A stretch of DNA of 19,278 nucleotides from JAZDOT01 sp043798355 (GTDB lineage: Bacteria; Patescibacteriota; Gracilibacteria; Peribacterales; Peribacteraceae), in assembly GCA_043798355.1 (NCBI GenBank), contig JAZDOT010000044.1, positions 1-19,278 on the forward strand, written 5' to 3'. The translations under genes were made by a program, and so were the position numbers. Positions 11,597 to 18,933 of the stretch are shown here, piece by piece; positions within the stretch are counted from its first letter, which is position 1, and the number at the start of each line of letters is the position of its first letter. The notes beneath the pieces were generated by a model, which saw only the letters and a list, made by a program, of their open reading frames with translations, was not told the DNA's origin and ran no database searches.

Positions 11597-12856
11597 CTAT
11601 AGGAAGGGTTTTATTAAAGATACGGATGCCAAAGCCATCATGACCGTAATCATCCACCCAAGAACATTACTGACTCTCCCGTTCACGTTCTTCCCCATCA
11701 CCGTGGCATTGTTCGCGATCTGTAGAATCACGAAGAGAAGGATGGGGGCAACGATGCCGTTCAGCACCGCAGCGAAGTAGAGCACGCGGAAAGGCGGGAG
11801 GCCGGTGAAATTGACGAGGAGCCCGAGGAAGGTCGCGAGGGTCATCACGCCATAGAACCCATGCGCCTGCGAAAACTTGCGATACAACCCCTCCTTCCAG
11901 CCGAATGCCTCCGAGAGGGCGTACGACGCCGACCCGGCGAGAACGGGGACGGCGAGGAGCCCCGTCCCGATGATCCCCAGAGCGAAGAGCAGGTACGCGA
12001 AATCGCCGGCGAGAGGACGGAGCGCAAGAGCCGCCTGATCCGCCGTCGCGACGACGCGGATGCCGCCCGCCCCCAGCGTGGACGCCGCCGTCGTGATGAT
12101 GAAGAACGTGATGAGGTTGGAGAAACACATGCCCACCGCGGTGTCGGTACGCATATCGGCCAGGTCGGAGGAGCGGAAATACGGCCTGCCGAAGCCGAAT
12201 CCTCTGATCCGATGGTGTGCCACTTCTTCCTCCACCTCCTCATCCGCCTGCCAGAAGAAGAGGTAGGGGGAGACGGTGGTGCCGAAGAGCGCCACGATAT
12301 TCATGAGGGAGCCTTCCGAGAAGGAGAATGCGGGAATCAGCGTAGCCTTCAGGATCGTCCACCACGGTTGCGTGACGGCGAACGCCGCCAGCACGTACGC
12401 GAGGAGCGAGAGGGTCAGGTACTTTAAGAATTTCACGTACACGCGGTACGGGATGAAGACTTCGAGGAGGAGCGTCCCCACCGTCATTACGATGAGCCAG
12501 ACGGCGAACGGAAGTCCGAAGACGAGTTCCGCGGATGCCGCCATGGCCCCGAGATCCGCGCCGATGTTCACGGTATTCGCAACGAGGAGGAGTGAAACGA
12601 CCGAGAGGAGGAGGGGCTTGCCGTAGTGCGTGCGGATGACCCCCGAGAGTCCTCTGCCCGTCACGAGCCCGATCCGCCCGCACATCTCCTGCACCGCAAT
12701 CATGAATGGAGTGACGAAGAGCGCGAACCACAGTTGCGTGTAGCCGAACTGCGCCCCCGTCTGCGCATACGTCGCGATCCCCGAAGGATCATCGTCCGCG
12801 GACCCCGTGATGAACCCGGGACCGATCGCCTTGAAGAACCGCTTGAATTTCAACAT
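11597..12856 (-). CDS. Nramp-family metal ion transporter, divergent type
   Basis: This is a 419-residue polytopic membrane protein with about 11 hydrophobic segments. It opens with the Nramp signature region GPGFITGSADDDPSGIATY (12-30). Nramp proteins take up Mn2+, Fe2+ and related ions with protons. Two core sites differ from canonical importers: the helix-1 DPGN motif reads DPSG (23-26), and the helix-6 Met-Pro-His site is replaced by FGTTVSPYLFFWQ (191-203). An acidic, charged loop with EEVEEE (206-211) follows. These changes are shared with a divergent Nramp-like subgroup, so ion selectivity is uncertain and could include Mg2+. The ATG at 12856 is fixed by TACAGT 7 nt upstream and by the start of the family domain. 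It is divergent from the DUF5671 gene. Confidence 0.92.
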   Translation of the reverse strand: MLKFKRFFKAIGPGFITGSADDDPSGIATYAQTGAQFGYTQLWFALFVTPFMIAVQEMCGRIGLVTGRGLSGVIRTHYGKPLLLSVVSLLLVANTVNIGADLGAMAASAELVFGLPFAVWLIVMTVGTLLLEVFIPYRVYVKFLKYLTLSLLAYVLAAFAVTQPWWTILKATLIPAFSFSEGSLMNIVALFGTTVSPYLFFWQADEEVEEEVAHHRIRGFGFGRPYFRSSDLADMRTDTAVGMCFSNLITFFIITTAASTLGAGGIRVVATADQAALALRPLAGDFAYLLFALGIIGTGLLAVPVLAGSASYALSEAFGWKEGLYRKFSQAHGFYGVMTLATFLGLLVNFTGLPPFRVLYFAAVLNGIVAPILLFVILQIANNATVMGKNVNGRVSNVLGWMITVMMALASVSLIKPFL

Positions 12857-12863
12857 TGGGAAT

Positions 12864-12872
12864 ACTGTAGCG
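12864..12872 (-). promoter_or_regulatory. -10 element of the Nramp-type gene (leaderless type)
   Basis: CGCTACAGT on the minus strand has hexamer TACAGT at 12864-12869, ending 7 nt before the ATG at 12856. It is one of the best members of the GCTACAnT series. Confidence 0.5.
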
Positions 12873-12944
12873 ATCCTGCTCATGCCTGCAATGGCAGAGC
12901 GTGCTGCAGCAAAAACATGCCACCCTACAATCAAACCGGGGCAA

Positions 12945-12973
12945 TTGCACAAAAGGGTGTTTATGCGTACGGT
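12945..12973 (+). promoter_or_regulatory. Promoter of the DUF5671 gene
   Basis: TTGCAC (12945-12950) and TACGGT (12968-12973) are spaced by exactly 17 bp. The ATG at 12998 is 24 nt beyond the -10. A second TACAAT at 12926-12931 is a possible alternative. No Shine-Dalgarno is present. Confidence 0.5.
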
Positions 12974-12997
12974 GGAGATACCTTCCTCTCCCCTCCT

Positions 12998-13990
12998 ATG
13001 GATTCTTCCGCCACCCCATTCGTCACACACAAAGCGTGGAGCACCCCGAAAGATGTCACCCTACACCTGCTCGCCATCATTACGCTCTATGCTGCAGTGA
13101 GTTTCTTCCTCACCCTCGTCTTCCAGTACATCAACTACCTCCTCCCCGACGCGCTGGACTTCCCCGACGCGCTGGACTTCTACTACCAGGGCGTCCTCGA
13201 TACCATCCGCGTCGCCAATGCCGTTCTCGTCGTCGTCTTCCCCGTCTACCTCCTCACATCATGGCTGCTGCAGAGGGACATCGTTTCGGATCCCGAGAAG
13301 GCCGGCTCCCGCATCCGCAAGACCCTCATCTACCTGACCATCTTCCTCGCGTCGCTCGTTATCATCGTGGATCTCATCGTCCTCATCTATAACTTCCTCA
13401 GCGGCGAACTGACACTACGCTTCTCCCTCAAGGTGCTCGCGATTCTCGCGGTGACGGGTACCGTCTTCGGCTACTACTTACGGACACTCAGGCACACGGA
13501 CACCGCGGAAATGAAGGCGTCAAGGATCGTCGCCGTGATCGTCTCGGCCATCGTCCTTACGACCATCACCGCGGGTTTCTTCATCATCGGCAGCCCCGCC
13601 ACTCAACGAAAAATGAGATTTGATGAACAGCGCATCAGTGATCTGCAAATGATTCAGAACCAGATCGTTTACGCGCACTGGACGCAGACGGGAAAACTTC
13701 CGGCGTCTCTGGCGGCCATGCAAGATCCCGTTTCGGGCTTCACCGTTCCCACCGATCCGGAGACGAATGTCGCATACGAATATCGTACGACCGGGGAGAA
13801 AGCGTTCGAACTCTGCGCAGCGTTCACGACAGAATCTCTCAAGCCTATCAAGACGGGGGGGAGCGCCCCCATCGTCACCAGTCCATTCAATGAGAACTGG
13901 GACCATGCGGCAGGGAGCGTCTGCTTCCGGCGTACCATCGATCCATCCCTCTACCCCGTGAAACCGGTGGGACGGGCCCCCGGAGCGTAA
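12998..13990 (+). CDS. DUF5671-type integral membrane protein
   Basis: The 330-residue product has five hydrophobic segments at about 22-48, 70-92, 108-132, 142-161 and 176-198. The first part (STPKDVTLHLLAIITLYAAV and the FQYINYLLPD loop) matches the DUF5671 family as I know it, which is common in Patescibacteria and has no assigned function. A soluble C-terminal region follows (200-330): RFDEQRISDLQMIQNQIV, then KLPASLAAM and a VAYEYRTTGEKAFELCA strand pair. The fold of this region is reminiscent of type II/IV pilin-like or periplasmic capping domains. An 18-bp perfect tandem duplication (13144-13179) repeats PDALDF in the first loop. The ATG at 12998 is preferred; an upstream in-frame ATG at 12917 would overlap the divergent promoter region. 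Confidence 0.85.
   Translation: MDSSATPFVTHKAWSTPKDVTLHLLAIITLYAAVSFFLTLVFQYINYLLPDALDFPDALDFYYQGVLDTIRVANAVLVVVFPVYLLTSWLLQRDIVSDPEKAGSRIRKTLIYLTIFLASLVIIVDLIVLIYNFLSGELTLRFSLKVLAILAVTGTVFGYYLRTLRHTDTAEMKASRIVAVIVSAIVLTTITAGFFIIGSPATQRKMRFDEQRISDLQMIQNQIVYAHWTQTGKLPASLAAMQDPVSGFTVPTDPETNVAYEYRTTGEKAFELCAAFTTESLKPIKTGGSAPIVTSPFNENWDHAAGSVCFRRTIDPSLYPVKPVGRAPGA
13144..13179 (+). repeat. 18-bp perfect tandem duplication inside the DUF5671 gene
   Basis: The unit ccccgacgcgctggactt occurs twice back to back (13144-13161 and 13162-13179). It adds one copy of the peptide PDALDF without changing the frame. Confidence 0.95.
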
Positions 13991-13997
13991 GGATGCG

Positions 13998-14025
13998 TTG
14001 ACTTTCGGGGTTTCCTGCGTATTCT
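13998..14025 (+). promoter_or_regulatory. Promoter of the membrane pyrophosphatase gene
   Basis: TTGACT (13998-14003) is followed after 16 bp by TATTCT (14020-14025), just after the DUF5671 stop. It would give an unusually long leader of about 160 nt before the ATG at 14195. Confidence 0.55.
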
Positions 14026-14194
14026 GCCGTCTGCAATCCGGAGATTTTCCCCCTATCCGCAGCCTGGCATCCGCAGGAATCCGCAGCCAGGAATGGTTCG
14101 ACTGCACTCACCACAGGCGGCTGCTGCTGACCTCTTTTCCTTCTTTGCCCTCTTTTTCCTCTTTGCCTTTCTCTTTCCCTAACCCTTTCCCTCC
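14026..14194 (+). promoter_or_regulatory. Long 5' leader of hppA with repeats and a pyrimidine tract
   Basis: The leader holds three direct copies of ATCCGCAG (14055-14062, 14069-14076, 14079-14086). A CCTGGC/GCCAGG inverted pair (14063-14068 with 14086-14091) could form a hairpin. The last 60 nt before the ATG are almost all C and T with no Shine-Dalgarno. I recognise no riboswitch class. Confidence 0.3.
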
Positions 14195-16318
14195 ATGTCC
14201 TCCTCCCTCTCCCTCGAACTCTTCGCTCCTGTGCTAGCCGTGCTCGGCCTCTTCTACAGCCTCGTTTTCTGGAAGGGCGTCACCGCAGCCGGAGACGGAA
14301 CACCCGCCATGCAGAAAGTGGCCCATGCCATTTCCGTCGGGTCGAGAGCCTTCGTGCGGCGCCAGTACCGGACCATCGCCATTCTCTCGATCGTGGTCGC
14401 CCTCGGAATGCTGCTCGCCTACGGCCTCAGCGGCACGGGAAGCGAAGGATGGGCGAAGGGATGGGAAGTCTCCCTCTCCTTCCTCCTCGGGTGTCTCCTC
14501 TCCGCCGTCGCCGGTGTCGTGAGCATGATCGTCGCAACGAAGGCAAACCTGAAAGTCGCCGCTATCGCGAAGAACGGCATGAATAGCGCCCTCACGATGG
14601 CGCTTCGCGCCGGAACGGTCTCGGCCCTTGTTATCACCGCGCTCTCCCTCATCGGCATCTCCGCCCTCTACCTCTTCTACCGTATGGTGTTCGGCATGGA
14701 TGCCGCGGAGATCCCGGCGCTCATCGTCGGCTACGGTTTCGGAGCCAGCTTCGTGGCTCTCTTCGCCCAGCTCGGCGGAGGCATCTATACGAAAGCCGCC
14801 GACGTCGGCGCGGACCTCATGGGCAAGATCGAGGCCGGCATCCCGGAGGATGATCCCCGGAACCCCGCCGTCGTGGCCGATCTCGTCGGCGACAACGTGG
14901 GCGACTGCGCGGGACGCGGCGCGGACCTGTTCGAAAGTATCTCCGCCGAGAACATCGGCGCCATGGTGCTGGGAGTCGTGCTCTACGCGACGTTCGGTCT
15001 CAAGGGCATCCTCTTCCCGTTGATCCTCCGCGCGCTCGGTCTCGTCGCCACGGTCATCGGCGTGTACTCGGTGAAGGCGCACGATGGCGAAGCTCCGATG
15101 AAGGCCATGATCCGCGGCTACTGGGTGACCACCGTCCTCACGACGATCGCGCTCTTCGTCTGCAGTGCGATCATGCTCTCCGCAAATGGCTTCGCAACGA
15201 CGACGGATGCACTCATCGGATTCTTCTCGCTCTCGAACTCCGCCCTCTGGTTCTTCTTCGCGGGCGTCACGGGCGTGCTCACCTCCGTGGCCTTCGTCTA
15301 CATCACGGACTACTACACCGGAAAGCAACACCGTCCGGTACAGGCCATCGCCAAGGCCTCCACCACGGGACACGCAACCAATATCATCTCGGGCACGGCC
15401 ATCGGCATGGAATCGACCGGTCTCTCCGTTCTTACCGTCTGTATCGCCCTCTTCCTCTCCTACTGGTGCGGCGTGCAGACCGGCCTCGAGGGCGGCGGCC
15501 TCTACGGCACCGCCGTCGCGACCATGGGCATGCTGACGATGGTCGGCTATGTCTTGGCCATGGACATGTTCGGACCCATCACCGATAACGCCGGCGGCAT
15601 CGTGGAGATGTCGAAAGCCCCCGAGGAAATGCGCACCGTCACCGATGAACTGGATGCGACCGGCAACACGACCAAAGCCCTCACCAAGGGCTACGCCGTG
15701 GGCTCCGCCGCGCTCGCCGCCTTCCTGCTCTTCTCCGCCTTCCTCGAGGAAGCCGGCCTCCCGGGCGTGGATCTGTCCAAAGTTCCCGTCTTCGTCGGCG
15801 CCTTCGTCGGCGCCATGGTCGTCTTCTTCTTCACCTCTCTCGCCATCCGCGCCGTCGGGCGCGCCGCAGGCGTGATCGTGGAGGAAGTCCGCAAGCAGTT
15901 CCGCGAGAAGAAGGGCATCATGGAGGGCACGGTGGAGCCGGACTACGCCGCGGCAGTGGACATCGCGACCAAGGCGGCGCTCAAGGAAATGGTCCTGCCA
16001 GGCATCGTGGCCGTGGCCGCGCCGATTCTCGTCGGCGTGATCCTAAGGGCCGAAGCGGTCGCAGGTCTCCTCATGGTGGGCACCATCACGGGCGTGCTCC
16101 TCGCCATCTATATGAATAACTCGGGCGGCGCATGGGACAATGCGAAAAAATTTATTGAGTCCGGTGCGTTCGGCGGTAAGAAGAGCCCAGCGCATCAGGC
16201 CTCCGTCACGGGCGACACCGTCGGCGATCCGTTCAAGGATACGGCCGGCCCCAGCCTCCACGTGCTCATCAAACTCTTCTCGACGCTGACGCTTGCGCTG
16301 GTCGCGCTGTTCATCTGA
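14195..16318 (+). CDS. hppA: Membrane-bound proton-pumping pyrophosphatase, K+-independent type
   Basis: This is a 707-residue polytopic enzyme (about 16 membrane helices) that hydrolyses pyrophosphate and pumps cations across the membrane. The active-site segments are complete: DVGADLMGKIE starting at D203, DNVGDCAGRGADLFE shortly after, the DNAGGIVEM block and the C-terminal GGAWDNAKK and DTVGDPFKDTAGP blocks. The potassium determinant reads GNTTKALTKG, with K494 and T497; Lys at this site marks the K+-independent subfamily in published work, which pumps H+. Na+-pumping members are K+-dependent and carry Ala here. Length is normal. It has a promoter right after the DUF5671 stop and a long pyrimidine-rich leader. 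A hairpin repeat begins 10 nt after the stop. It probably recovers energy from biosynthetic pyrophosphate in a fermentative cell. Confidence 0.97.
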   Translation: MSSSLSLELFAPVLAVLGLFYSLVFWKGVTAAGDGTPAMQKVAHAISVGSRAFVRRQYRTIAILSIVVALGMLLAYGLSGTGSEGWAKGWEVSLSFLLGCLLSAVAGVVSMIVATKANLKVAAIAKNGMNSALTMALRAGTVSALVITALSLIGISALYLFYRMVFGMDAAEIPALIVGYGFGASFVALFAQLGGGIYTKAADVGADLMGKIEAGIPEDDPRNPAVVADLVGDNVGDCAGRGADLFESISAENIGAMVLGVVLYATFGLKGILFPLILRALGLVATVIGVYSVKAHDGEAPMKAMIRGYWVTTVLTTIALFVCSAIMLSANGFATTTDALIGFFSLSNSALWFFFAGVTGVLTSVAFVYITDYYTGKQHRPVQAIAKASTTGHATNIISGTAIGMESTGLSVLTVCIALFLSYWCGVQTGLEGGGLYGTAVATMGMLTMVGYVLAMDMFGPITDNAGGIVEMSKAPEEMRTVTDELDATGNTTKALTKGYAVGSAALAAFLLFSAFLEEAGLPGVDLSKVPVFVGAFVGAMVVFFFTSLAIRAVGRAAGVIVEEVRKQFREKKGIMEGTVEPDYAAAVDIATKAALKEMVLPGIVAVAAPILVGVILRAEAVAGLLMVGTITGVLLAIYMNNSGGAWDNAKKFIESGAFGGKKSPAHQASVTGDTVGDPFKDTAGPSLHVLIKLFSTLTLALVALFI

Positions 16319-16328
16319 GCAAAGAGGT

Positions 16329-16388
16329 ATTTACCTCACCCCCCAACCCCCTCTCCCACCCTACCCACTTGCCCGCCGGGAGAGGGGG
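16329..16388 (+). repeat. Left inverted hairpin repeat of the DUF559 unit (copy A)
   Basis: The outer 15-mer (16329-16343) is followed by a perfect 11-bp hairpin, CCCCCTCTCCC (16347-16357) and GGGAGAGGGGG (16378-16388), with a 20-nt loop. It begins 10 nt after the hppA stop. Confidence 0.8.
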
Positions 16389-16785
16389 TGTCGTGCTTCT
16401 TTGTAACTTCCTTTATGAGACGAAGCACTGTTTTGATGTCTTTCATGATCTGATCATTCCGAAACCGAAGGACGTGATATCCATGGAGAATCTGGTCTTC
16501 GTCCCGTTCGTGATCATAGGTTTGTGTCTGCTGATGAATACCTCCGTCTACTTCGATGATCAAATGTCTTTCTCTGCACAGGAAATCTGCAACGTAAAAT
16601 CCCATAGGAACCTGTCTGCGAAATTTCAAATTTGAACATCTTCTGCTCCGAAGATTCTCCCAGAGAATCGCTTCGGATGTTGTCATTTTCTTTCGCAGTG
16701 TGCGCGCATAGCGAATCTTTCTCCCGAATCGCTGTTGCTTTGATTCCTCCAGTTTCATAGGATCGCGTACGATACCCGTCATCAT
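16336..16785 (-). CDS. DUF559 endonuclease-like (Vsr/PD-(D/E)xK fold) protein
   Basis: The product from ATG 16785 is 149 residues. The DUF559 core is clear: ARTLRKKMTTSEAILWENLR (27-46), LKFRRQVPMGFYVADFLC (53-70) with D67, LIIEVDGGIH (75-84) with E78 and D80, then a tyrosine/acidic helix and GYHVLRFRNDQI (102-113). This family has the Vsr-like restriction endonuclease fold, but cellular function is not established. The last ~19 residues (TPSPGG..., ending in Gly/Val/Arg repeats) are encoded by the left repeat and look like read-through of repeat DNA. The longer frame to 17022 reads through the right repeat and into the next gene's promoter, so I reject it. ATG 16782 and 16758 are alternative starts. 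No promoter is obvious. Confidence 0.85.
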   Translation of the reverse strand: MMTGIVRDPMKLEESKQQRFGRKIRYARTLRKKMTTSEAILWENLRSRRCSNLKFRRQVPMGFYVADFLCRERHLIIEVDGGIHQQTQTYDHERDEDQILHGYHVLRFRNDQIMKDIKTVLRLIKEVTKKHDTPSPGGQVGRVGEGVGG

Positions 16786-16807
16786 AGACAGGACAAATTG
16801 ATGGTCT

Positions 16808-16863
16808 CCCCTCTCCGTGGGGGCGTTTGGATGGGTCGGAGAGGGGCCGGGGGTGAGGTAAAT
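16808..16863 (-). repeat. Right inverted hairpin repeat of the DUF559 unit (copy B)
   Basis: The outer 15-mer (16849-16863, minus strand) adjoins a 10-bp hairpin: CCCCTCTCCG (16808-16817) pairs with CGGAGAGGGG (16837-16846). It lies just upstream of the DUF559 start. Confidence 0.8.
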
Positions 16864-16896
16864 TCTCTTCTTTCCGCTTCCCTCTGCTCTTTTCGC

Positions 16897-16905
16897 TGCT
16901 ACAAT
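16897..16905 (+). promoter_or_regulatory. Extended -10 of the frameshifted helical-protein gene
   Basis: TGCTACAAT, with hexamer TACAAT at 16900-16905, ends 10 nt before the ATG at 16916. It overlaps an earlier in-frame ATG at 16904, which makes 16916 the more likely start. Confidence 0.55.
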
Positions 16906-16915
16906 GTTGCACTTT

Positions 16916-17716
16916 ATGGCATCTCTGATCGCAGACCTCCTCGGCAAACTCGCAGAGGATGAGCTCCAGTGTTCCGCCCGCATCGCAGAAGCAGAGCGGC
17001 AACTCACGACGGCGGAGGACAAGCGCTATCGGAGACAACGGGAGGCCATCATGACCCGGGCGCGCACAAGGATTGCCGAGATCCTCACACAACGAAAAAA
17101 GCTGGAGCACATGCTGAGCGGAGAAGATCAGATCGAGCGGTTCGGACGGGAAAAATTTGAAAGGGAATTTTTCCGCCTGTCCGCAGTCGGCGACCGTTGT
17201 GCTCAGGCACGAGCCTGGAGATCTGTTCCAGACTGCCTGTGGAAGCGTGTTTTTGAAACGTACTGCCGGGAATTCCTGCTCCCCCGTGACCGTTCCCGCG
17301 ACCATGACGGCCTCGGCGCTGCATCGTGCCTCCTCTCCCCTGATCTGATGAATGCCGATGTCCTTTCAAAACTCGGCCTTCCCATCGCAACAGAGGGTGA
17401 ACGCCTCACGGCCTTCGAGCGATTGCGTCGATACCACGCAGCGATTCCCGCATTCAAAGATACTCTCGACACAACGAGGAGGCTGGAGGAAGGAAATAAT
17501 CGCATGTGGATCGTCGCCTCCGGAGGACGAAAAGGACAGGAGAACGATGAACCGAAGGGTCCGCGGCCAGAAGCGGTCGGAAAGCTCCTCGTGTTCTCAC
17601 AGAATGTCTCCCATGAAACAGGCTCCCCGGTGCACAGCCAACGGATGCAGGTGTTCGATTCCCTGCTACGGCTACTACCGAAAAACACATCTGGAACGGG
17701 AAGCGTACGACCGTGA
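16916..17716 (+). CDS. 5' part of a frameshifted gene for a large helical protein, function unknown
   Basis: The first 255 codons (to about 17680) encode a coherent charged helical protein. It begins MASLIADLLGKLAEDELQ, followed by a long Arg/Glu-rich region with heptad-like spacing (about 10-90) typical of a coiled coil. Residues 90-170 are mixed, including FETYCREFLL and a second charged region. The frame then runs 12 codons of unlikely sequence to a stop at 17716. In the +1 frame from the A5 run at 17681-17685 the coding style continues without a break to 18737. Removing one A would give a single protein of 606 residues. It is either a true frameshift mutation or a homopolymer sequencing error. 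No signal peptide, membrane segment or known domain is seen. Confidence 0.7.
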   Translation: MASLIADLLGKLAEDELQCSARIAEAERQLTTAEDKRYRRQREAIMTRARTRIAEILTQRKKLEHMLSGEDQIERFGREKFEREFFRLSAVGDRCAQARAWRSVPDCLWKRVFETYCREFLLPRDRSRDHDGLGAASCLLSPDLMNADVLSKLGLPIATEGERLTAFERLRRYHAAIPAFKDTLDTTRRLEEGNNRMWIVASGGRKGQENDEPKGPRPEAVGKLLVFSQNVSHETGSPVHSQRMQVFDSLLRLLPKNTSGTGSVRP

Positions 17717-18737
17717 AATCGCCCTGCTCGCCGATCTCCAGCCGCGGATTGCGGACTCCCACAGAAGACTCGTACTCACCAGAGACATGCCTGCCGAAGA
17801 AGCCGAACCGATCAAGGAACAAATTCTGGTGGAGCTCAGCGAATACGCGGAAGCACTCGCACCTTCGATGCATATCCTCAAACGGATCGCCCATGAACAG
17901 CTCTCGCGGGACTTCGATCTGTCCGGAGCGATCAAAAAGGGGGTGACGAATCTCTATGCCACGATGACGAGTATGCGGGGGGCCGTGCACATGCTGAAGG
18001 AACGTTTTGAAGACTACATCCGGCCAATCGATACCTCCAATGAAGACGACAGGAGCGCTGTACAGGAGAAGCTCCGCGAGGCGGAAACTGCATTCGCTCT
18101 CTTCGGCGAAAGAATAGCAAGAAATGCTGTCCCCTGGTTCAAGCGCGCTGAAGCGGCGGTCTTCCGTCATGCCCCGCGGCAAGAGGGACTCTTCCGCAAT
18201 GACACACAGAGCGGTCTTGCAAAGAGATTCAGGAGCGACATCGATGTCGCAGCATTGAAGCCCTATACATTTTCTCCTTGCGTAACATTCGGAACCAAAA
18301 TCACCGATGTCTTCGAGCAGGAACTTCTCCCCTCCCTCGAAAGCCGCGATCCGGAGCGGTTCCGGCGCGCCCTCGCCATGATGCACGTGATCGAAAAAAT
18401 GCAGGAGGTGAACCGCACGCTCGAACAGCTGCAGGTTGACCTCCTCATCCCCGAGCGCCTCACCATCGCGGGTATCCGTGGAAGAATCCAAGTCGCCCGC
18501 GCGACCTTCGGAGAATTCCAGGTATTCCCCGACATTGAGGTTGCAGAGCTTGTTCCCGCATTCACGAAGATCGAACGGCTCCTCGCGCACATCGAGGAGC
18601 GCCTCCGTGAGATCCCCGCAGAGAAAACGCACTTCAATGACGATCCGGATCTCGTCGAATACGTGCAAAACCTCCTCGATGAGGACATCGAGGGAATCGT
18701 GCGGAATATTTCTGTGGGGAACGGGCAAGACCAATGA
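17682..18737 (+). CDS. 3' part of the frameshifted helical-protein gene
   Basis: From about 17682 this frame encodes THLEREAYDREIALLADLQ and then about 350 charged residues in long predicted helices: IKEQILVELSEYAEAL, HEQLSRDFDLSGAIKKG, a VEKMQEVNRTLEQL-like stretch and a final acidic DLVEYVQNLLDEDIEGIV. There are few cysteines and no membrane segment. The frame is open back to 17352, but the extra upstream part is Ser/Arg/Cys-rich and overlaps the 5' part in another frame, so I treat it as shadow. If translated alone it would need an internal start such as ATG 17547, without a ribosome site. I recognise no family; a structural or cytoskeleton-like coiled-coil role is only a guess. A long antisense frame covers the same DNA. 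Confidence 0.7.
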   Translation, partial: KTHLEREAYDREIALLADLQPRIADSHRRLVLTRDMPAEEAEPIKEQILVELSEYAEALAPSMHILKRIAHEQLSRDFDLSGAIKKGVTNLYATMTSMRGAVHMLKERFEDYIRPIDTSNEDDRSAVQEKLREAETAFALFGERIARNAVPWFKRAEAAVFRHAPRQEGLFRNDTQSGLAKRFRSDIDVAALKPYTFSPCVTFGTKITDVFEQELLPSLESRDPERFRRALAMMHVIEKMQEVNRTLEQLQVDLLIPERLTIAGIRGRIQVARATFGEFQVFPDIEVAELVPAFTKIERLLAHIEERLREIPAEKTHFNDDPDLVEYVQNLLDEDIEGIVRNISVGNGQDQ

Positions 18738-18863
18738 AACGGGATTGCCTCCAAGAGAGAATCGTGTTGAGCATGAGAGATATCTCAAGCGTTCCGCGGA
18801 CTGAAAGAACCTGGAAAAGAGCTGGGTGAAGGGCAAAAAAGTGGCCGGAGATTTTCCGCTGTC

Positions 18864-18883
18864 GAGCGTTCCATTCAGAACGC
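18864..18883 (+). terminator. Weak hairpin between the helical-protein gene and the last gene
   Basis: An inverted pair AGCGTTC and GAACGCT encloses CATTCA in the 196-bp gap after 18737. No clear T-run follows. The rest of the gap shows no gene. Confidence 0.3.
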
Positions 18884-18933
18884 TTCGCTCTTCCTCTGTA
18901 GTGGGGGCACCTATTTCTTTCCCCCTTTTTTCT

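Larger units (their letters stand above)
16329..16863 (-). mobile_element. Repeat-flanked DUF559 cassette with inverted ends
   Basis: The unit is 535 bp with the identical 15-mer ATTTACCTCACCCCC at both ends in inverted orientation (16329-16343 plus strand, 16849-16863 minus strand). Each end continues into a GC-rich hairpin. Between them lies a single DUF559 gene whose last codons are inside the left repeat. It sits cleanly between hppA and the next promoter, leaving both neighbours intact. No transposase and no clear target duplication are seen, so mobility is inferred from structure only. Confidence 0.5.

Noticed and set aside
14234..15373. A 379-codon minus-strand frame inside hppA
   Set aside because: It is fully antisense to a highly conserved enzyme and its product is low-complexity Arg/Glu/Asp/His.
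16786..17022. N-terminal extension of the DUF559 frame up to 17022
   Set aside because: It reads through the right hairpin repeat and through the promoter and start of the divergent gene. The DUF559 domain begins after ATG 16785.
17676..17690. Programmed -1 frameshift at the AAAAAC sequence
   Set aside because: A -1 shift would enter the third frame. Joining the two coding frames requires +1 (or -2), so a classical -1 slippery site does not explain it.
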